From Thiohalomonas denitrificans (GTDB lineage: Bacteria > Pseudomonadota > Gammaproteobacteria > Thiohalomonadales > Thiohalomonadaceae), in assembly GCA_020725115.1 (NCBI GenBank), contig DYFR01000016.1:1-64000 (forward strand): a stretch of 64,000 nucleotides of DNA. Direction: 5' to 3'. The translations under genes were made by a program, and so were the position numbers. This document shows positions 47,113-57,250 of the stretch, piece by piece. The first letter of the stretch is position 1, and the number at the start of each line of letters is the position of its first letter. A model generated the notes under the pieces. The model was not told the DNA's origin, did no database searches, and saw nothing but the letters and a program-made list of their open reading frames with translations.

Positions 47113-47140
47113 AAAAAGCCGGCCTCGCGGCCGGCTTTTT
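47113..47140. terminator. bidirectional terminator between lipoprotein and cupin genes
   Basis: AAAAAGCCGGCC/GGCCGGCTTTTT perfect stem (47113-47124 with 47129-47140), A run left and T run right. Confidence 0.9.
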
Positions 47141-47159
47141 CAACACCATGGACTGAGCC

Positions 47160-47381
47160 TTACTTGCTTTCGGCTGCAGCCGGAGCCTGATCAGCAGCAG
47201 GAGCCTGCTCGGTCGACGCGGCGGCGGCCGGAGTCTGCTCGGCAGGCGTTGCTGCCTGGGCTGCCTGTTCAACGACCGAAGCGGCCGGGGCCTGGGCAGC
47301 CTCTTCTTTCTTACCGCAACCATACACGGTCAGGGCCAGGAGTACGGCCAACGCAATGGCAACGTTACGCATGTTTTTCAC
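47160..47381 (-). CDS. small Ala/Pro/Glu-rich putative lipoprotein
   Basis: The 73-aa precursor has a basic start (MKNMRN), a hydrophobic stretch (7-19) and a lipobox-like VYGC with Cys22, followed by KK and a low-complexity tail of alternating A, Q, P and E (about 26-73). It is probably an envelope lipoprotein with a disordered tail. No function known. A bidirectional terminator follows. Confidence 0.75.
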   Translation of the reverse strand: MKNMRNVAIALAVLLALTVYGCGKKEEAAQAPAASVVEQAAQAATPAEQTPAAAASTEQAPAADQAPAAAESK

Positions 47382-47708
47382 TACCTCAATACGGAAAAGT
47401 TAGGGTTGCAATCATTAGGGAACATTACCCGCAGTCAAAACCCATCTCATAAATGCTGCCGCCTGTCCGCCAGCCTGAGGGCATATCCGGGATCTATGAG
47501 ATGAGTTCTGAGATGCGGGCGGGGCATATTCTGAGAGAATGCCACGGGCGCGGCTACGGCTTTTGGGTAGAAACCCGGAAATATATTTTTTCGCCATCCG
47601 TTCAAGGAGATAGCAAAAAGGCCTCTTACCAAAGGAATCAACTGGTGCTAGCATCGCCCGCTTTTTTTTGCCACGCGGGTACCTCCGCGCTCTGCCTTTT
47701 CGTACCTG
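47382..47708. other. intergenic region without recognised gene
   Basis: No coding frame with supporting signals was seen. It contains an inverted repeat CATCTCATA/TATGAGATG (47443-47451 and 47495-47503) with a 43-base centre, and a small ATTCT-GAG-AGAAT palindrome near 47528-47540. These may belong to a further mobile repeat family, but only one copy is present in the window. Confidence 0.5.
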
Positions 47709-49265
47709 TCAAGCCTGCTCCAGGTGGAAGAAATGCCGTATCTTGCGCAGCATTTCCGATTCGCGCTGCGCAGTCTTCGGGGCCTGCGCTTGTGTGTCCA
47801 GCGCCTGCCGTGCGCTGTCCAGGCCGCCGCGGCGCCCGGCCATGACGTGGGAGATTTCCTCAGCCAGTGCCGGGCGCGACTGGATGATGCTTTCGAACGA
47901 GGCCTTGTCCAGGCGATAACATTCCACATCGCTGCGGGCAATAACCGTTGCCGTTCGCGGCTCGCCGGTCATCAGCCCCATTTCACCGAAGAATCCCGGC
48001 CCCTGCGCCGCATCGATCACGCCCAGCGGACGCTGCCCCCCGCCCGCCTCCAGTACCACTTCGGCCTCGCCCTCGGTGACGATGTACAGCCAGTGTGCCA
48101 CCGCGCCCTGCTGCGTCATCACATCACCACGCACGAATGGCGTGTACTTGAGGCGGTCCGCCACCAGATGCAACTCATCCTCGGTCAGCGGCCGGAACAG
48201 CTCCACCCGACGCAGGAACTCCAGACGCTGCTGAATTTCCCTGCTGCGGCGCAGCTCATCATGCTTGACCCCTTCTTTTTCCACATGCACATACTGCTCC
48301 GGTATGCACGGCACGATCCCGGCCCGCTGCAACGCCGCATAGATATGCAGTCGAACCGCCGAATCTGCAGGATCGTCTACTGCCAGATCGGTAAGCCAGT
48401 AACGTGCCGCATAACGTGCCGAACTATCGGCAAAATCCATCATCACACAGTTGGGCGCCGGCTTGCGTGCCACATGGGGGATATCTGTCTTGCTCAATGC
48501 CCGCTCCACCACGTCAATAACGCGTGATGGCGGCACACTGTAGGAAATATTGAACCAGATCCAGCGGCGCCATTGCTCCGGCTGCCCCTGGCGCCGCCCC
48601 AGCACCGCGAACTTGCCCTTCATCAACTGGCTGTTGGGTATGACCACCGTCTCCCAGTTGCGGGTTTCCACCGAAGTGGAACGCCAGCGGATATCGACCA
48701 CGCGCCCCGTGACATCGTCCACCTTGATCCAGTCGCCCACCTGCAACGAATCATCCAGTTGCAGCGCAATGCCGCCGAGAATATTGCCCAGGGTATCCTG
48801 CATGGAGAAGGCGATCACCGCAGTGATCACCGCCGAGGTTGCAACGATGCCGGACAGATCCACGCCCGCATAGCGCAGGCGTACCATGCCCCACACCACA
48901 TAGGCGGCGATCACGGCCATGTCTTCCAGGATGCGTGGCGGCGCCAGCCGTAACAGCGGCAACAGCCAGCGGAACAGCAGCAGGCCGGCCAGCCGGATTA
49001 CCGCCATGCCCTCGACCAGCAGGAACAGCTCGCGCAGGGAGGAGGCAGCCGCATTGAATCCACCGGCGAACAGCAGGGCGCTGAACAACAGGCCCGCCAG
49101 GCTTGCGGAGAACAGCAGCAGGGTATTGATCAGGGAGTGCCGAGCCTCCGGTACCGCACGCAACAAGACCAGTGCCATCAGTACCATCACCGGCAACAAC
49201 CAGCCGATACCCTGATGCCCGGCATACTGCACCATCACGCTCCAGTCCCACTCCGCGCCCGACAT
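47709..49265 (-). CDS. MscS-like channel with C-terminal cyclic-nucleotide-binding domain
   Basis: Inner-membrane channel of 518 aa. It has four to five membrane helices (about 20-36, 45-70, 80-105, 112-130 and 137-160), the MscS pore and beta domain (AVIAFSMQDTLGNILGGIAL at about 147-166, then VGDWIKVDD), and a cNMP-binding domain (about 365-480, with FGEMGLMTGEPRTATV as the phosphate-binding cassette). Such bCNG proteins are probably gated by cyclic nucleotide and have weak or no mechanosensitivity. Ligand and role are unknown. A ribosome-site-like GGAGG precedes the ATG. Confidence 0.92.
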   Translation of the reverse strand: MSGAEWDWSVMVQYAGHQGIGWLLPVMVLMALVLLRAVPEARHSLINTLLLFSASLAGLLFSALLFAGGFNAAASSLRELFLLVEGMAVIRLAGLLLFRWLLPLLRLAPPRILEDMAVIAAYVVWGMVRLRYAGVDLSGIVATSAVITAVIAFSMQDTLGNILGGIALQLDDSLQVGDWIKVDDVTGRVVDIRWRSTSVETRNWETVVIPNSQLMKGKFAVLGRRQGQPEQWRRWIWFNISYSVPPSRVIDVVERALSKTDIPHVARKPAPNCVMMDFADSSARYAARYWLTDLAVDDPADSAVRLHIYAALQRAGIVPCIPEQYVHVEKEGVKHDELRRSREIQQRLEFLRRVELFRPLTEDELHLVADRLKYTPFVRGDVMTQQGAVAHWLYIVTEGEAEVVLEAGGGQRPLGVIDAAQGPGFFGEMGLMTGEPRTATVIARSDVECYRLDKASFESIIQSRPALAEEISHVMAGRRGGLDSARQALDTQAQAPKTAQRESEMLRKIRHFFHLEQA

Positions 49266-49512
49266 GCCGCCTCCTCCCGTCTTGACCTGACACTGTTATA
49301 ACCCAGCCGACGGCTGCTAGGATAGGCGGCGCGATACGTGGCCCAGCGCAGCATGACGACGATGAGTGAATTACAGACCGTAACAGCCCCGGCGGCCGGC
49401 CCCCCATCCAGACGTGCTGGAGGGCGGTTCCCGCCATACGAAGTCCGCGAGACGCTGCACGGACCAGGAAAAACCCGCAGCGATTGATTCGTTACTACAA
49501 CCCGGAGTACCC

Positions 49513-49770
49513 ATGGCACGCATCAAGATTTACAGTACCGGCACCTGCCCCATCTGCGACAAGACCAAGACCCTGCTCAACAAGTGGGGCATCGCCTACG
49601 AAGAGGCACGCATCGACCTCGATCGCAGCCTGCTGCAGGAATTTTCCCGTATCACCAGCGGTGCCCGCACCGTGCCGCAAATCACCCTCGACGAACGCTG
49701 GATCGGCGGTTTCAACGAACTGACCGAGATGCACATGGAGGGTGAACTGGACGAACTGATGGAGGAGTAA
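49513..49770 (+). CDS. grxC: glutaredoxin
   Basis: Glutathione-dependent dithiol oxidoreductase. The 85-aa protein has the active site CPIC (C12-C15) in YSTGTCPICDKTKTLL, the TVPQITLD cis-proline segment and the GGFNEL glutathione-binding motif, close to GrxC though the usual CPYC tyrosine is isoleucine. The ATG at 49513 matches the family start. Convergent with the following minus-strand operon. Confidence 0.92.
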   Translation: MARIKIYSTGTCPICDKTKTLLNKWGIAYEEARIDLDRSLLQEFSRITSGARTVPQITLDERWIGGFNELTEMHMEGELDELMEE

Positions 49771-49788
49771 CCCTGCCCTTGTGCTGCG

Positions 49789-49968
49789 CTATGTCTTGTC
49801 CATCACCCGCGGCTTGCCCCGCCGCGCACCCTGCGGCCGGTTCTTCTCCTCCTTGCTGAAGGAAAATCGTCCGAACAGGACACAACCTTTCATGCCGGGG
49901 TCACACGCAGATCCCGGCACCTTGAGACAGGCACCGTTGTTGTCGTGTGGGCAAGCCCATCCGCCCAT
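49789..49968 (-). CDS. 59-aa four-cysteine protein behind the GspE-like ATPase
   Basis: A 59-codon frame that begins 6 bases after the ATPase stop, with GGAAGG about 10 bases before its ATG. The protein has four cysteines spaced C6-x7-C14-x7-C22-x6-C29 in a glycine-rich setting (WACPHDN, GACLKV, SACDPG, KGCVLFG), then a basic tail (GARRGKPRVMDK). The cysteine pattern suggests zinc or Fe-S binding. Codon use is like its neighbours and the position is operonic. I do not recognise the family. It is easily missed because it is shorter than 60 residues. Confidence 0.7.
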   Translation of the reverse strand: MGGWACPHDNNGACLKVPGSACDPGMKGCVLFGRFSFSKEEKNRPQGARRGKPRVMDKT

Positions 49969-49974
49969 GCGCCA

Positions 49975-51756
49975 TCAACCTTCCAGCACTTCCGGCGGCG
50001 CCACCTTGAGCACCTCCTCAATGGTGGTCTGGCCGTTGGCCACTTTCTGCGCACCGTTCAATCGCAACGGGCGCATCCCCTCATGGATGGCCTGGCGCCG
50101 CAACCGGCCGATGTCGCAATCGGCAGTGATCAGTTTCTTCAGTGCCGGCGTCACCTCCAGCATTTCATACACACCGACCCGGCCACGGTAACCGGTCTGG
50201 CGGCATTCCAGACAGCCCACCGGGCGATTGATGCTGGCCGGCGTATTCACCTTCCACGGCGTGACCAGCGACTGCCACATATCTTCATCCAGCGGCACCG
50301 GCTCCTTGCAGTGGGGGCAAAGGGTACGCAGCAGGCGCTGCCCCAGCACACCGAGTACGGTGGCCTTGATGAGATAGGGCGGCACGCCGATTTCGAGCAG
50401 GCGGGTGATGGCGGCGGGGGCATCGTTGGTATGCAGGGTAGAAAACACCAGATGACCGGTGAGCGCTGCCTGTACCGCCATCTCTGCGGTTTCATGATCA
50501 CGGATCTCGCCCACCATGATGATGTCCGGATCCTGGCGCAGCAGGGTGCGCACGCCGCTGGCGAAGTCGAGACCGATATTGTGTTGCACCTGCATCTGGT
50601 TGAAGCTCGGCTCCACCAGTTCGATGGGGTCTTCGATGGTGCAGATATTCACATCCGGTGTCGCCAGCTCCTTCAGCGTGGTGTAAAGGGTGGTGGTCTT
50701 GCCCGAACCGGTGGGGCCGGTGACCAGGATGATCCCGGTCGGCTCATTGATCATCCGCTGCCACAGGCTGGTTTCGCCGCTGCTGAAACCGAGCGCGGCA
50801 TAATCCTTCACCAGCACCTCCGGGTCGAAGATGCGCATCACCAGCTTCTCACCGAAGGCCGTAGGCATGGTGGAAAGGCGCAGCTCCACTTCATTGCCCT
50901 GCGCGCTGCGCGTTTTCAGACGGCCGTCCTGCGGGCGGCGCTTCTCCGACACATCCATGCGTCCCAGTATCTTGATGCGCGAGGTGACCGCTGCCGCCAC
51001 CGAGGCAGGTATCTGGTAGACCATATGCATCACGCCATCGATGCGGAAGCGGATGTTGGTCTGCTCACGGCGCGGTTCGATATGGATGTCGCTGGCGCGC
51101 TGGGCATAGGCATATTGCAGCAGCCAGTCGACAATACTGACGATGTGCTGATCATCCGCCTCCAGCTTGCCGGCGCGGCCCAGCTCCATCATCTGCTCCA
51201 GATTCTGTACGCCGGAGCGCTCGCCCTGGCGGCTGTCGTCGCTGGCGGCGCGCACCGAATGGGACAGGGCGTAGAACTCGATCAGATAACGGCTGATCTC
51301 CTCCGGATTGGCCAGCACCCGCACGATGCGTTTACCCAGGATGCGCGTCAGCTCGCGCTCCCACTCGCGCACCTCCGGTTCGGCGGTGGCGATCACCACC
51401 TCGTCCGGCCGCACCTCCAGCGCCAGGATGTTGAAGCGGCGCGCGTAGGCATAGGACATCACGGCAGTGGTCGTCGGCACATCGACCTTGAGTGGATCGA
51501 TGCGCAGGTAATCCATGCCCGAACGGCTCGCCAGCCACTCGGTCAGCGCGGGCAGATCGAGCATTTTCTGCGGCACGCGGGCATTGGCCCATTTGTGCTG
51601 GGCAATGGTAATGAGCGGATGCTGTTTGCGCGTCATGGCCGGCGCCACGGCCTTGAGGGTGCTGCCCCGCTCCTCGTCCAGCAGGCCGTCGGCCATCAAC
51701 ATGTCCAGGACACGCCCCAGTTCCAGGGCTTGATCGTGCGGTGTGGTTTTGGCCAT
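49975..51756 (-). CDS. GspE/PilB-family secretion ATPase
   Basis: Cytoplasmic hexameric ATPase that powers a type II secretion or type IV pilus machine. The 593-aa protein has an N-terminal GspE-N domain (about 55-165), Walker A GPTGSGKTTT (347-356), Asp box and Walker B (LLRQDPDIIMVGEIRD), the His box LVFSTLHTNDA and a zinc tetracysteine (C480, C483, C515, C518). No pilus or gsp genes adjoin, so it may serve a distant machine. Neighbours are a secreted methyltransferase (6 bases upstream) and a four-Cys small protein downstream. The start is ATG with family-typical N-terminus. Confidence 0.93.
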   Translation of the reverse strand: MAKTTPHDQALELGRVLDMLMADGLLDEERGSTLKAVAPAMTRKQHPLITIAQHKWANARVPQKMLDLPALTEWLASRSGMDYLRIDPLKVDVPTTTAVMSYAYARRFNILALEVRPDEVVIATAEPEVREWERELTRILGKRIVRVLANPEEISRYLIEFYALSHSVRAASDDSRQGERSGVQNLEQMMELGRAGKLEADDQHIVSIVDWLLQYAYAQRASDIHIEPRREQTNIRFRIDGVMHMVYQIPASVAAAVTSRIKILGRMDVSEKRRPQDGRLKTRSAQGNEVELRLSTMPTAFGEKLVMRIFDPEVLVKDYAALGFSSGETSLWQRMINEPTGIILVTGPTGSGKTTTLYTTLKELATPDVNICTIEDPIELVEPSFNQMQVQHNIGLDFASGVRTLLRQDPDIIMVGEIRDHETAEMAVQAALTGHLVFSTLHTNDAPAAITRLLEIGVPPYLIKATVLGVLGQRLLRTLCPHCKEPVPLDEDMWQSLVTPWKVNTPASINRPVGCLECRQTGYRGRVGVYEMLEVTPALKKLITADCDIGRLRRQAIHEGMRPLRLNGAQKVANGQTTIEEVLKVAPPEVLEG

Positions 51757-51762
51757 GGGGAC

Positions 51763-52449
51763 TCAGTGTTTGGTAAAGGTAAGAAAATAATTGGTGCGCA
51801 GGAAGGCGGGCCTGTCGCTCAGGGTAAAGCCCGCCACGCTGACTTCGTCGATCACCTGCGTCTCGCCGGCACGCACATGCGTCATCACCCAGGAGGAACT
51901 GAAACCGGCCTCGCGGCGGAAGTCGATGATGATCAGGCGGCCACCGGGGCGCAGCGCCTGGTGAATCGACGCCAGCATGGCCTGCGGATACTCGAAGTGA
52001 TGATAGGTATCACACACAAAGGCCAGATCGATGGAATTGGGTGCCAGAAAGGTCGAGCGCTGCTCGCTCACCACCGGCACCACATTGCTGAAACCCTCCG
52101 CCTGCGCCCGCACCTGGATGCCGGCAACAAACTCCGGCGCGATATCCACCGCGTACACCCGCCCGCGCTCGCCCACCTCGCGCGCGAACAGCAGGGTGAA
52201 CAGGCCGCTGCCGGCGCCGATGTCGGCCACTGCCATGCCGGGTTGCACCGCGCTGGCGGCCAGTATCTCCAGGCGCCGGGCATACACTTCGCGCCCCGGC
52301 TGCTCGAAGGTATCGCGCCATTGCGTGAAATCAGGACTCTCATAGTGGCGGTTGATGCCGGGGGCGACACTCTGCTCGGCATGAACCGCCGTCGCGGCCA
52401 CCGCCAGCAAGCACAACCACAAAACCAGATGACGGGACAGGCGCTGCAT
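51763..52449 (-). CDS. class I SAM-dependent methyltransferase with N-terminal signal sequence
   Basis: The 228-aa protein begins with a Sec-type signal (about 1-24, hydrophobic core LVLWLCLLAVAATAV, cleavage site VHAEQ), then a Rossmann methyltransferase domain: motif I VADIGAGSGLFTLL (74-87), DIAPEFVAG, the FVCDTYHHFEYP segment and LRPGGRLIIIDFRR. SAM is not known in the periplasm, so either the sequence is a membrane anchor facing the cytoplasm or the fold has another role. It lies 9 bases after the DUF gene and 6 before the GspE-like ATPase, in one operon. Substrate unknown. Confidence 0.88.
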   Translation of the reverse strand: MQRLSRHLVLWLCLLAVAATAVHAEQSVAPGINRHYESPDFTQWRDTFEQPGREVYARRLEILAASAVQPGMAVADIGAGSGLFTLLFAREVGERGRVYAVDIAPEFVAGIQVRAQAEGFSNVVPVVSEQRSTFLAPNSIDLAFVCDTYHHFEYPQAMLASIHQALRPGGRLIIIDFRREAGFSSSWVMTHVRAGETQVIDEVSVAGFTLSDRPAFLRTNYFLTFTKH

Positions 52450-52458
52450 GCTCCTACC

Positions 52459-52743
52459 TCAGGCGAACTCACCCAGTGGACGATAGCAGAACACATAGGC
52501 ACCGTGTGCGATGTCCACCCGCAGTGTGCCGCCGCGATTCTCGGCATAGGCCACGAAGCCCGGTGTCGCGCAGTGGCGGTGGCACTCGTTCACCCCCGCG
52601 GGCGACTCCAGATCACGCCCGCGGTCATACCACGACAACAGCAACGGCTCCTCCACCCGCTCCGCCGCCACGCCGTCGGCCAGGCGCTTGGCCTGATTGA
52701 AATCCAGCGGCTCCACGCCACCCTCGATGTCTACCTGTTCCAT
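52459..52743 (-). CDS. small protein of unknown function, paralogue of the divergent gene
   Basis: The 94-aa protein contains LLLSWYDRGRDLESPAGV and the segment GGTLRVDIAHGAYVFCYRP. These align with the divergent 140-aa protein at 52853 (TLVAWHDAPEGRMSP and GGDFAVSVNGDYDFIFAD), so both belong to one family (possibly DUF5619/AF2331-like, from memory and uncertain). No catalytic motif is recognised. It is the first gene of the minus-strand operon with the methyltransferase and ATPase. The ATG at 52743 is supported by the alignment. Confidence 0.72.
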   Translation of the reverse strand: MEQVDIEGGVEPLDFNQAKRLADGVAAERVEEPLLLSWYDRGRDLESPAGVNECHRHCATPGFVAYAENRGGTLRVDIAHGAYVFCYRPLGEFA

Positions 52744-52852
52744 TGCCCCACCTGATCCGCCTTTGACAGGCGCCCATTCCCGACTATGCTTCCTGATATC
52801 CGAGTGAATCACTCAACATTATCCCACCCGCCCTCTGTACTGGAGGCATACC

Positions 52853-53275
52853 ATGAAACACATCGAACTTACCCTCCGCGGCCTGCCCATCGACTACCAG
52901 ATGGCCAACGCCATCGCCCGCACCGTCGCGCAGCAGCTGGAGTCCGAACCCACCCTGGTAGCCTGGCACGACGCCCCGGAAGGGCGCATGTCGCCGGTCA
53001 TCGAAGGCGCCGACGTGCATAGCCGCTGGCAGGACTACGGCGAAACCCACGGCGGCGACTTCGCCGTCAGCGTCAACGGCGACTACGACTTCATCTTCGC
53101 CGACAGTTCGCGCTACGAAACCCTGGAGCACAGCCCCTACATCGCACTGCGCGACAGCCAGGGCCACGAGTTCCTCTGCCTGGCCGAACACCTGCGCGAT
53201 CCCAAGAACCCGCGCAACGAGGCCTGCTTCCCACTGGAAAGCAATGAAGGCTACGGCGGACTGCACGAAGGCTGA
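52853..53275 (+). CDS. small acidic protein of unknown function (AF2331-like family?)
   Basis: The 140-aa protein starts MKHIELTLRGLPIDYQMAN after a GGAGG ribosome site (52844-52848). It is rich in Asp and Glu, with no membrane segment. The central part aligns with the divergent 94-aa protein. The family occurs as small cytoplasmic proteins; no function is known to me. Its stop is followed by a family C repeat. Confidence 0.75.
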   Translation: MKHIELTLRGLPIDYQMANAIARTVAQQLESEPTLVAWHDAPEGRMSPVIEGADVHSRWQDYGETHGGDFAVSVNGDYDFIFADSSRYETLEHSPYIALRDSQGHEFLCLAEHLRDPKNPRNEACFPLESNEGYGGLHEG

Positions 53276-53277
53276 GG

Positions 53278-53390
53278 CAGATAAAAGCTACAAGAGGAAA
53301 GATACAAGGGAGTGAACTCGCTGCGCGAGTGCTGTTTGAAATTCAAACAACCGTGCGCGCAGCGCACTCATTCCCTTGTATCTTGTATCT

Positions 53391-53405
<15 letters not shown>
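53278..53405. repeat. inverted repeat family C, copy 5 (extends into recQ)
   Basis: AGCTACAAGAGGAAAGATAC (from 53287) on the left, inner GAACTCGCTGCGCGAGT and GCGCGCAGCGCACTC, and CTTGTATCTTGTATCTTTAC on the right. The right arm encodes the end of recQ (REIQE) and its TAA stop. Confidence 0.85.
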
Positions 53406-55517
<2,112 letters not shown>

Positions 55518-55627
55518 GGCCACGCCTCTCACAGGGTTACGGACGGATAAACACAGAGCGGGCGAATGTTACCACCAGAGGATGGACTCGCGCCGCTCCC
55601 GGCCATCCATGGCCTCCACGGCATAAA

Positions 55628-55657
55628 CAAAAAAAAAGCCCAGGTGGCCCTGGGCTT
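55628..55657 (-). terminator. strong minus-strand terminator, no gene directly upstream
   Basis: AAGCCCAGG/CCTGGGCTT stem (55636-55657) followed on the minus strand by a run of nine or more T. The nearest minus-strand protein gene ends about 260 bases before it, which suggests that a non-coding transcript ends here. Confidence 0.85.
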
Positions 55658-55760
55658 GGAAAGAGGGGATGACAAAACTTAAAACCACAGGAGGTCCCAC
55701 CACACGCCTGTCATCCCCCGGAGGAGTCATTACGATGATAGTTATTGCACACACCGTACC
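55658..55760 (-). ncRNA. candidate structured small RNA
   Basis: On the minus strand the terminator is preceded by a 10-base perfect inverted repeat GGGGATGACA/TGTCATCCCC (arms 55709-55718 and 55665-55674) with a 34-base loop that exposes GGGACCTCC, complementary to ribosome-binding sites. No clear promoter or start was identified, so the 5' end is approximate. The structure is seen; a regulatory role is inference. Confidence 0.45.
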
Positions 55761-55915
55761 AACTTCGCCCAGGAGCAGACATCTGGCGTTAACATATTGC
55801 TTTACAATGAAAAACACATGCTGACCACGATCATTTCGGCAGGGCGCACTAGGCGCGGAACTGCCAGATTCGGCACCACACCCCTGACACACCGCCAAAA
55901 ATGACGCACCAATAA

Positions 55916-56812
55916 CTATTTGAGACTGTTGCCGCCCTCTTCCCCACCGCCACCAGCCCGGACATGTACCGTCGGCAGGGGCAACCGCCACAACCAGCCG
56001 ATACCACGCAGCAGCCCCCACAGGAACAGCAGCGGCAGCACGACCGTTTGCACCAGGAACACCACGATGAGGTTGATCACCTGCTCGCTCACATCCGTCG
56101 CCGCCCGTTCGTACTTGCGCAGATAGCTGCCGACATCCACCGCCGCCGCCGCCGACTGATAGGCGCGCCGTACCCGATCCACCAGCGATGGGTCATCCAC
56201 CACCGGGATATCCTGCTCGGCCCCCTGGTTGATCTCCTGGATATTCGAGGTCACCTGCTCGATACGCGCCGAGGAACTGTCATAGCGTTCCTGCAGAAAC
56301 GCGCCGTAGAACAATTCACCGGTCATGGCCAGCAGCGGCACGGCGAAGCGCAGCACCAGCAGCATGATGCCGAGGCGCAGCAGCCAGACCCGCATCTGCG
56401 GCGCCACCCGCGGCAGCCACAGCAATACCAGGGCGCCCAGCCACACCGCTGCCAGTGCCCAGGTAAAGGCGGGCACGGTAAACAGTTCCAGCAACAGCCG
56501 TTGCAGGCCCAGGGCGGTGGCGCTGGCCAGCATCACCCAGGAAAACTGCTCCACCAGATCGTTGACGGGGTCGAGCACCTGGCCCGGGGTGAAGTTGACG
56601 CCCACTCCGGCCGGCTCCACCGCGATCGACGTCCCCTGCGCCACCGAGATCACCGCGTTCAGGCCGCGCGCCACGGCGAAGGTCACCAGTGCCCGCTTGA
56701 AGCTGCGCTCGGTATACTCGAAGCCCGCGCGGTCGAGCACGCCGCTGGCGGCCAGCCCCAACAGGGCGATGGCCATCAGCGTGAGCCCGAGTTTGACTGC
56801 TATTTTTTCCAT
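55916..56812 (-). CDS. integral membrane protein, unknown function
   Basis: The 298-aa protein has predicted helices at about 5-24, 88-118, 124-143, 147-168 and 258-285, and between them a soluble stretch (about 180-250) rich in polar residues with an AAAAVDVGSYLRKYERAATD segment. It begins with a strong AAGGAGG ribosome site before the ATG at 56812. No family or motif was recognised. It is divergent from a small cytoplasmic protein gene. Confidence 0.75.
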   Translation of the reverse strand: MEKIAVKLGLTLMAIALLGLAASGVLDRAGFEYTERSFKRALVTFAVARGLNAVISVAQGTSIAVEPAGVGVNFTPGQVLDPVNDLVEQFSWVMLASATALGLQRLLLELFTVPAFTWALAAVWLGALVLLWLPRVAPQMRVWLLRLGIMLLVLRFAVPLLAMTGELFYGAFLQERYDSSSARIEQVTSNIQEINQGAEQDIPVVDDPSLVDRVRRAYQSAAAAVDVGSYLRKYERAATDVSEQVINLIVVFLVQTVVLPLLFLWGLLRGIGWLWRLPLPTVHVRAGGGGEEGGNSLK

Positions 56813-56862
56813 GCCGGTGTCCTCCTTGCCGGTCAGCATAACCGCAGGTTGCGCACAACACG

Positions 56863-57243
56863 ATGGAAACCAGATTTCACCAGCTCCGCCCCGGCCAGCA
56901 TTTTCAATGGCAGGGCGAGACCTACGAAAAGATCAACCCGCTGCTGGCGCGCAGCGTGGACAGCGGTGCACAGCGCCTGATCCCGCGCTCCACCCAGGTG
57001 ATGCCGCTGACGGGGGCACCCCCGCCGGCGGCAGAACCACCCCCGGCAGACCTCCAGGCCGTACGCCACGCCATTGAGGACTACCATCGCAACAGCCTGC
57101 ACTGGCTGGATCAACAGAATGGTTCGGAAGAGAAACTGAACCAGGCCCGGGAGGCCCTGGCACAGGCGCGGCAACGGGTGTTGTCTGCCCTGGGAGAGGA
57201 GGGAAAAACGGCATCGGCGTTTCCGGACGGAAACGCCGACTGA
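56863..57243 (+). CDS. hypothetical protein, 126 aa
   Basis: Soluble protein with an N-terminal beta-rich part (METRFHQLRPGQHFQWQGE), a proline/alanine-rich linker (about 48-64) and a C-terminal helix (about 66-112, Q, A, E and L rich, coiled-coil-like). No catalytic motif or family recognised. The end of the gene lies on a CGGCGTTTCC/GGAAACGCCG hairpin (about 57215-57239), so the stop is within the stem. Codon use matches its neighbours. Confidence 0.6.
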   Translation: METRFHQLRPGQHFQWQGETYEKINPLLARSVDSGAQRLIPRSTQVMPLTGAPPPAAEPPPADLQAVRHAIEDYHRNSLHWLDQQNGSEEKLNQAREALAQARQRVLSALGEEGKTASAFPDGNAD

Positions 57244-57250
57244 GACTGAA

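Larger units (their letters stand above)
55518..55915. other. 398-base gap with a candidate small RNA
   Basis: No well-supported protein gene is seen. It holds the minus-strand hairpin and terminator described separately at 55628-55760, plus a 29-codon frame at 55735-55824 (plus strand) with a GGAGGAG ribosome-site-like sequence, which is not supported otherwise. The rest (55825-55915) shows nothing recognisable. Confidence 0.6.

Noticed and set aside
49353..49487. 44-aa frame upstream of the glutaredoxin gene
   Set aside because: No clear ribosome site, no recognisable motif; not enough support to annotate.
49945..52755. 936-aa plus-strand frame
   Set aside because: Antisense to the GspE-like ATPase and methyltransferase; composition is rich in H, R, G and A, typical of antisense frames in GC-rich DNA.
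55735..55824. 29-aa frame with a GGAGGAG ribosome-site-like sequence
   Set aside because: Too short and without conserved features; the ribosome-site match alone is not enough. Mentioned only in the gap description.
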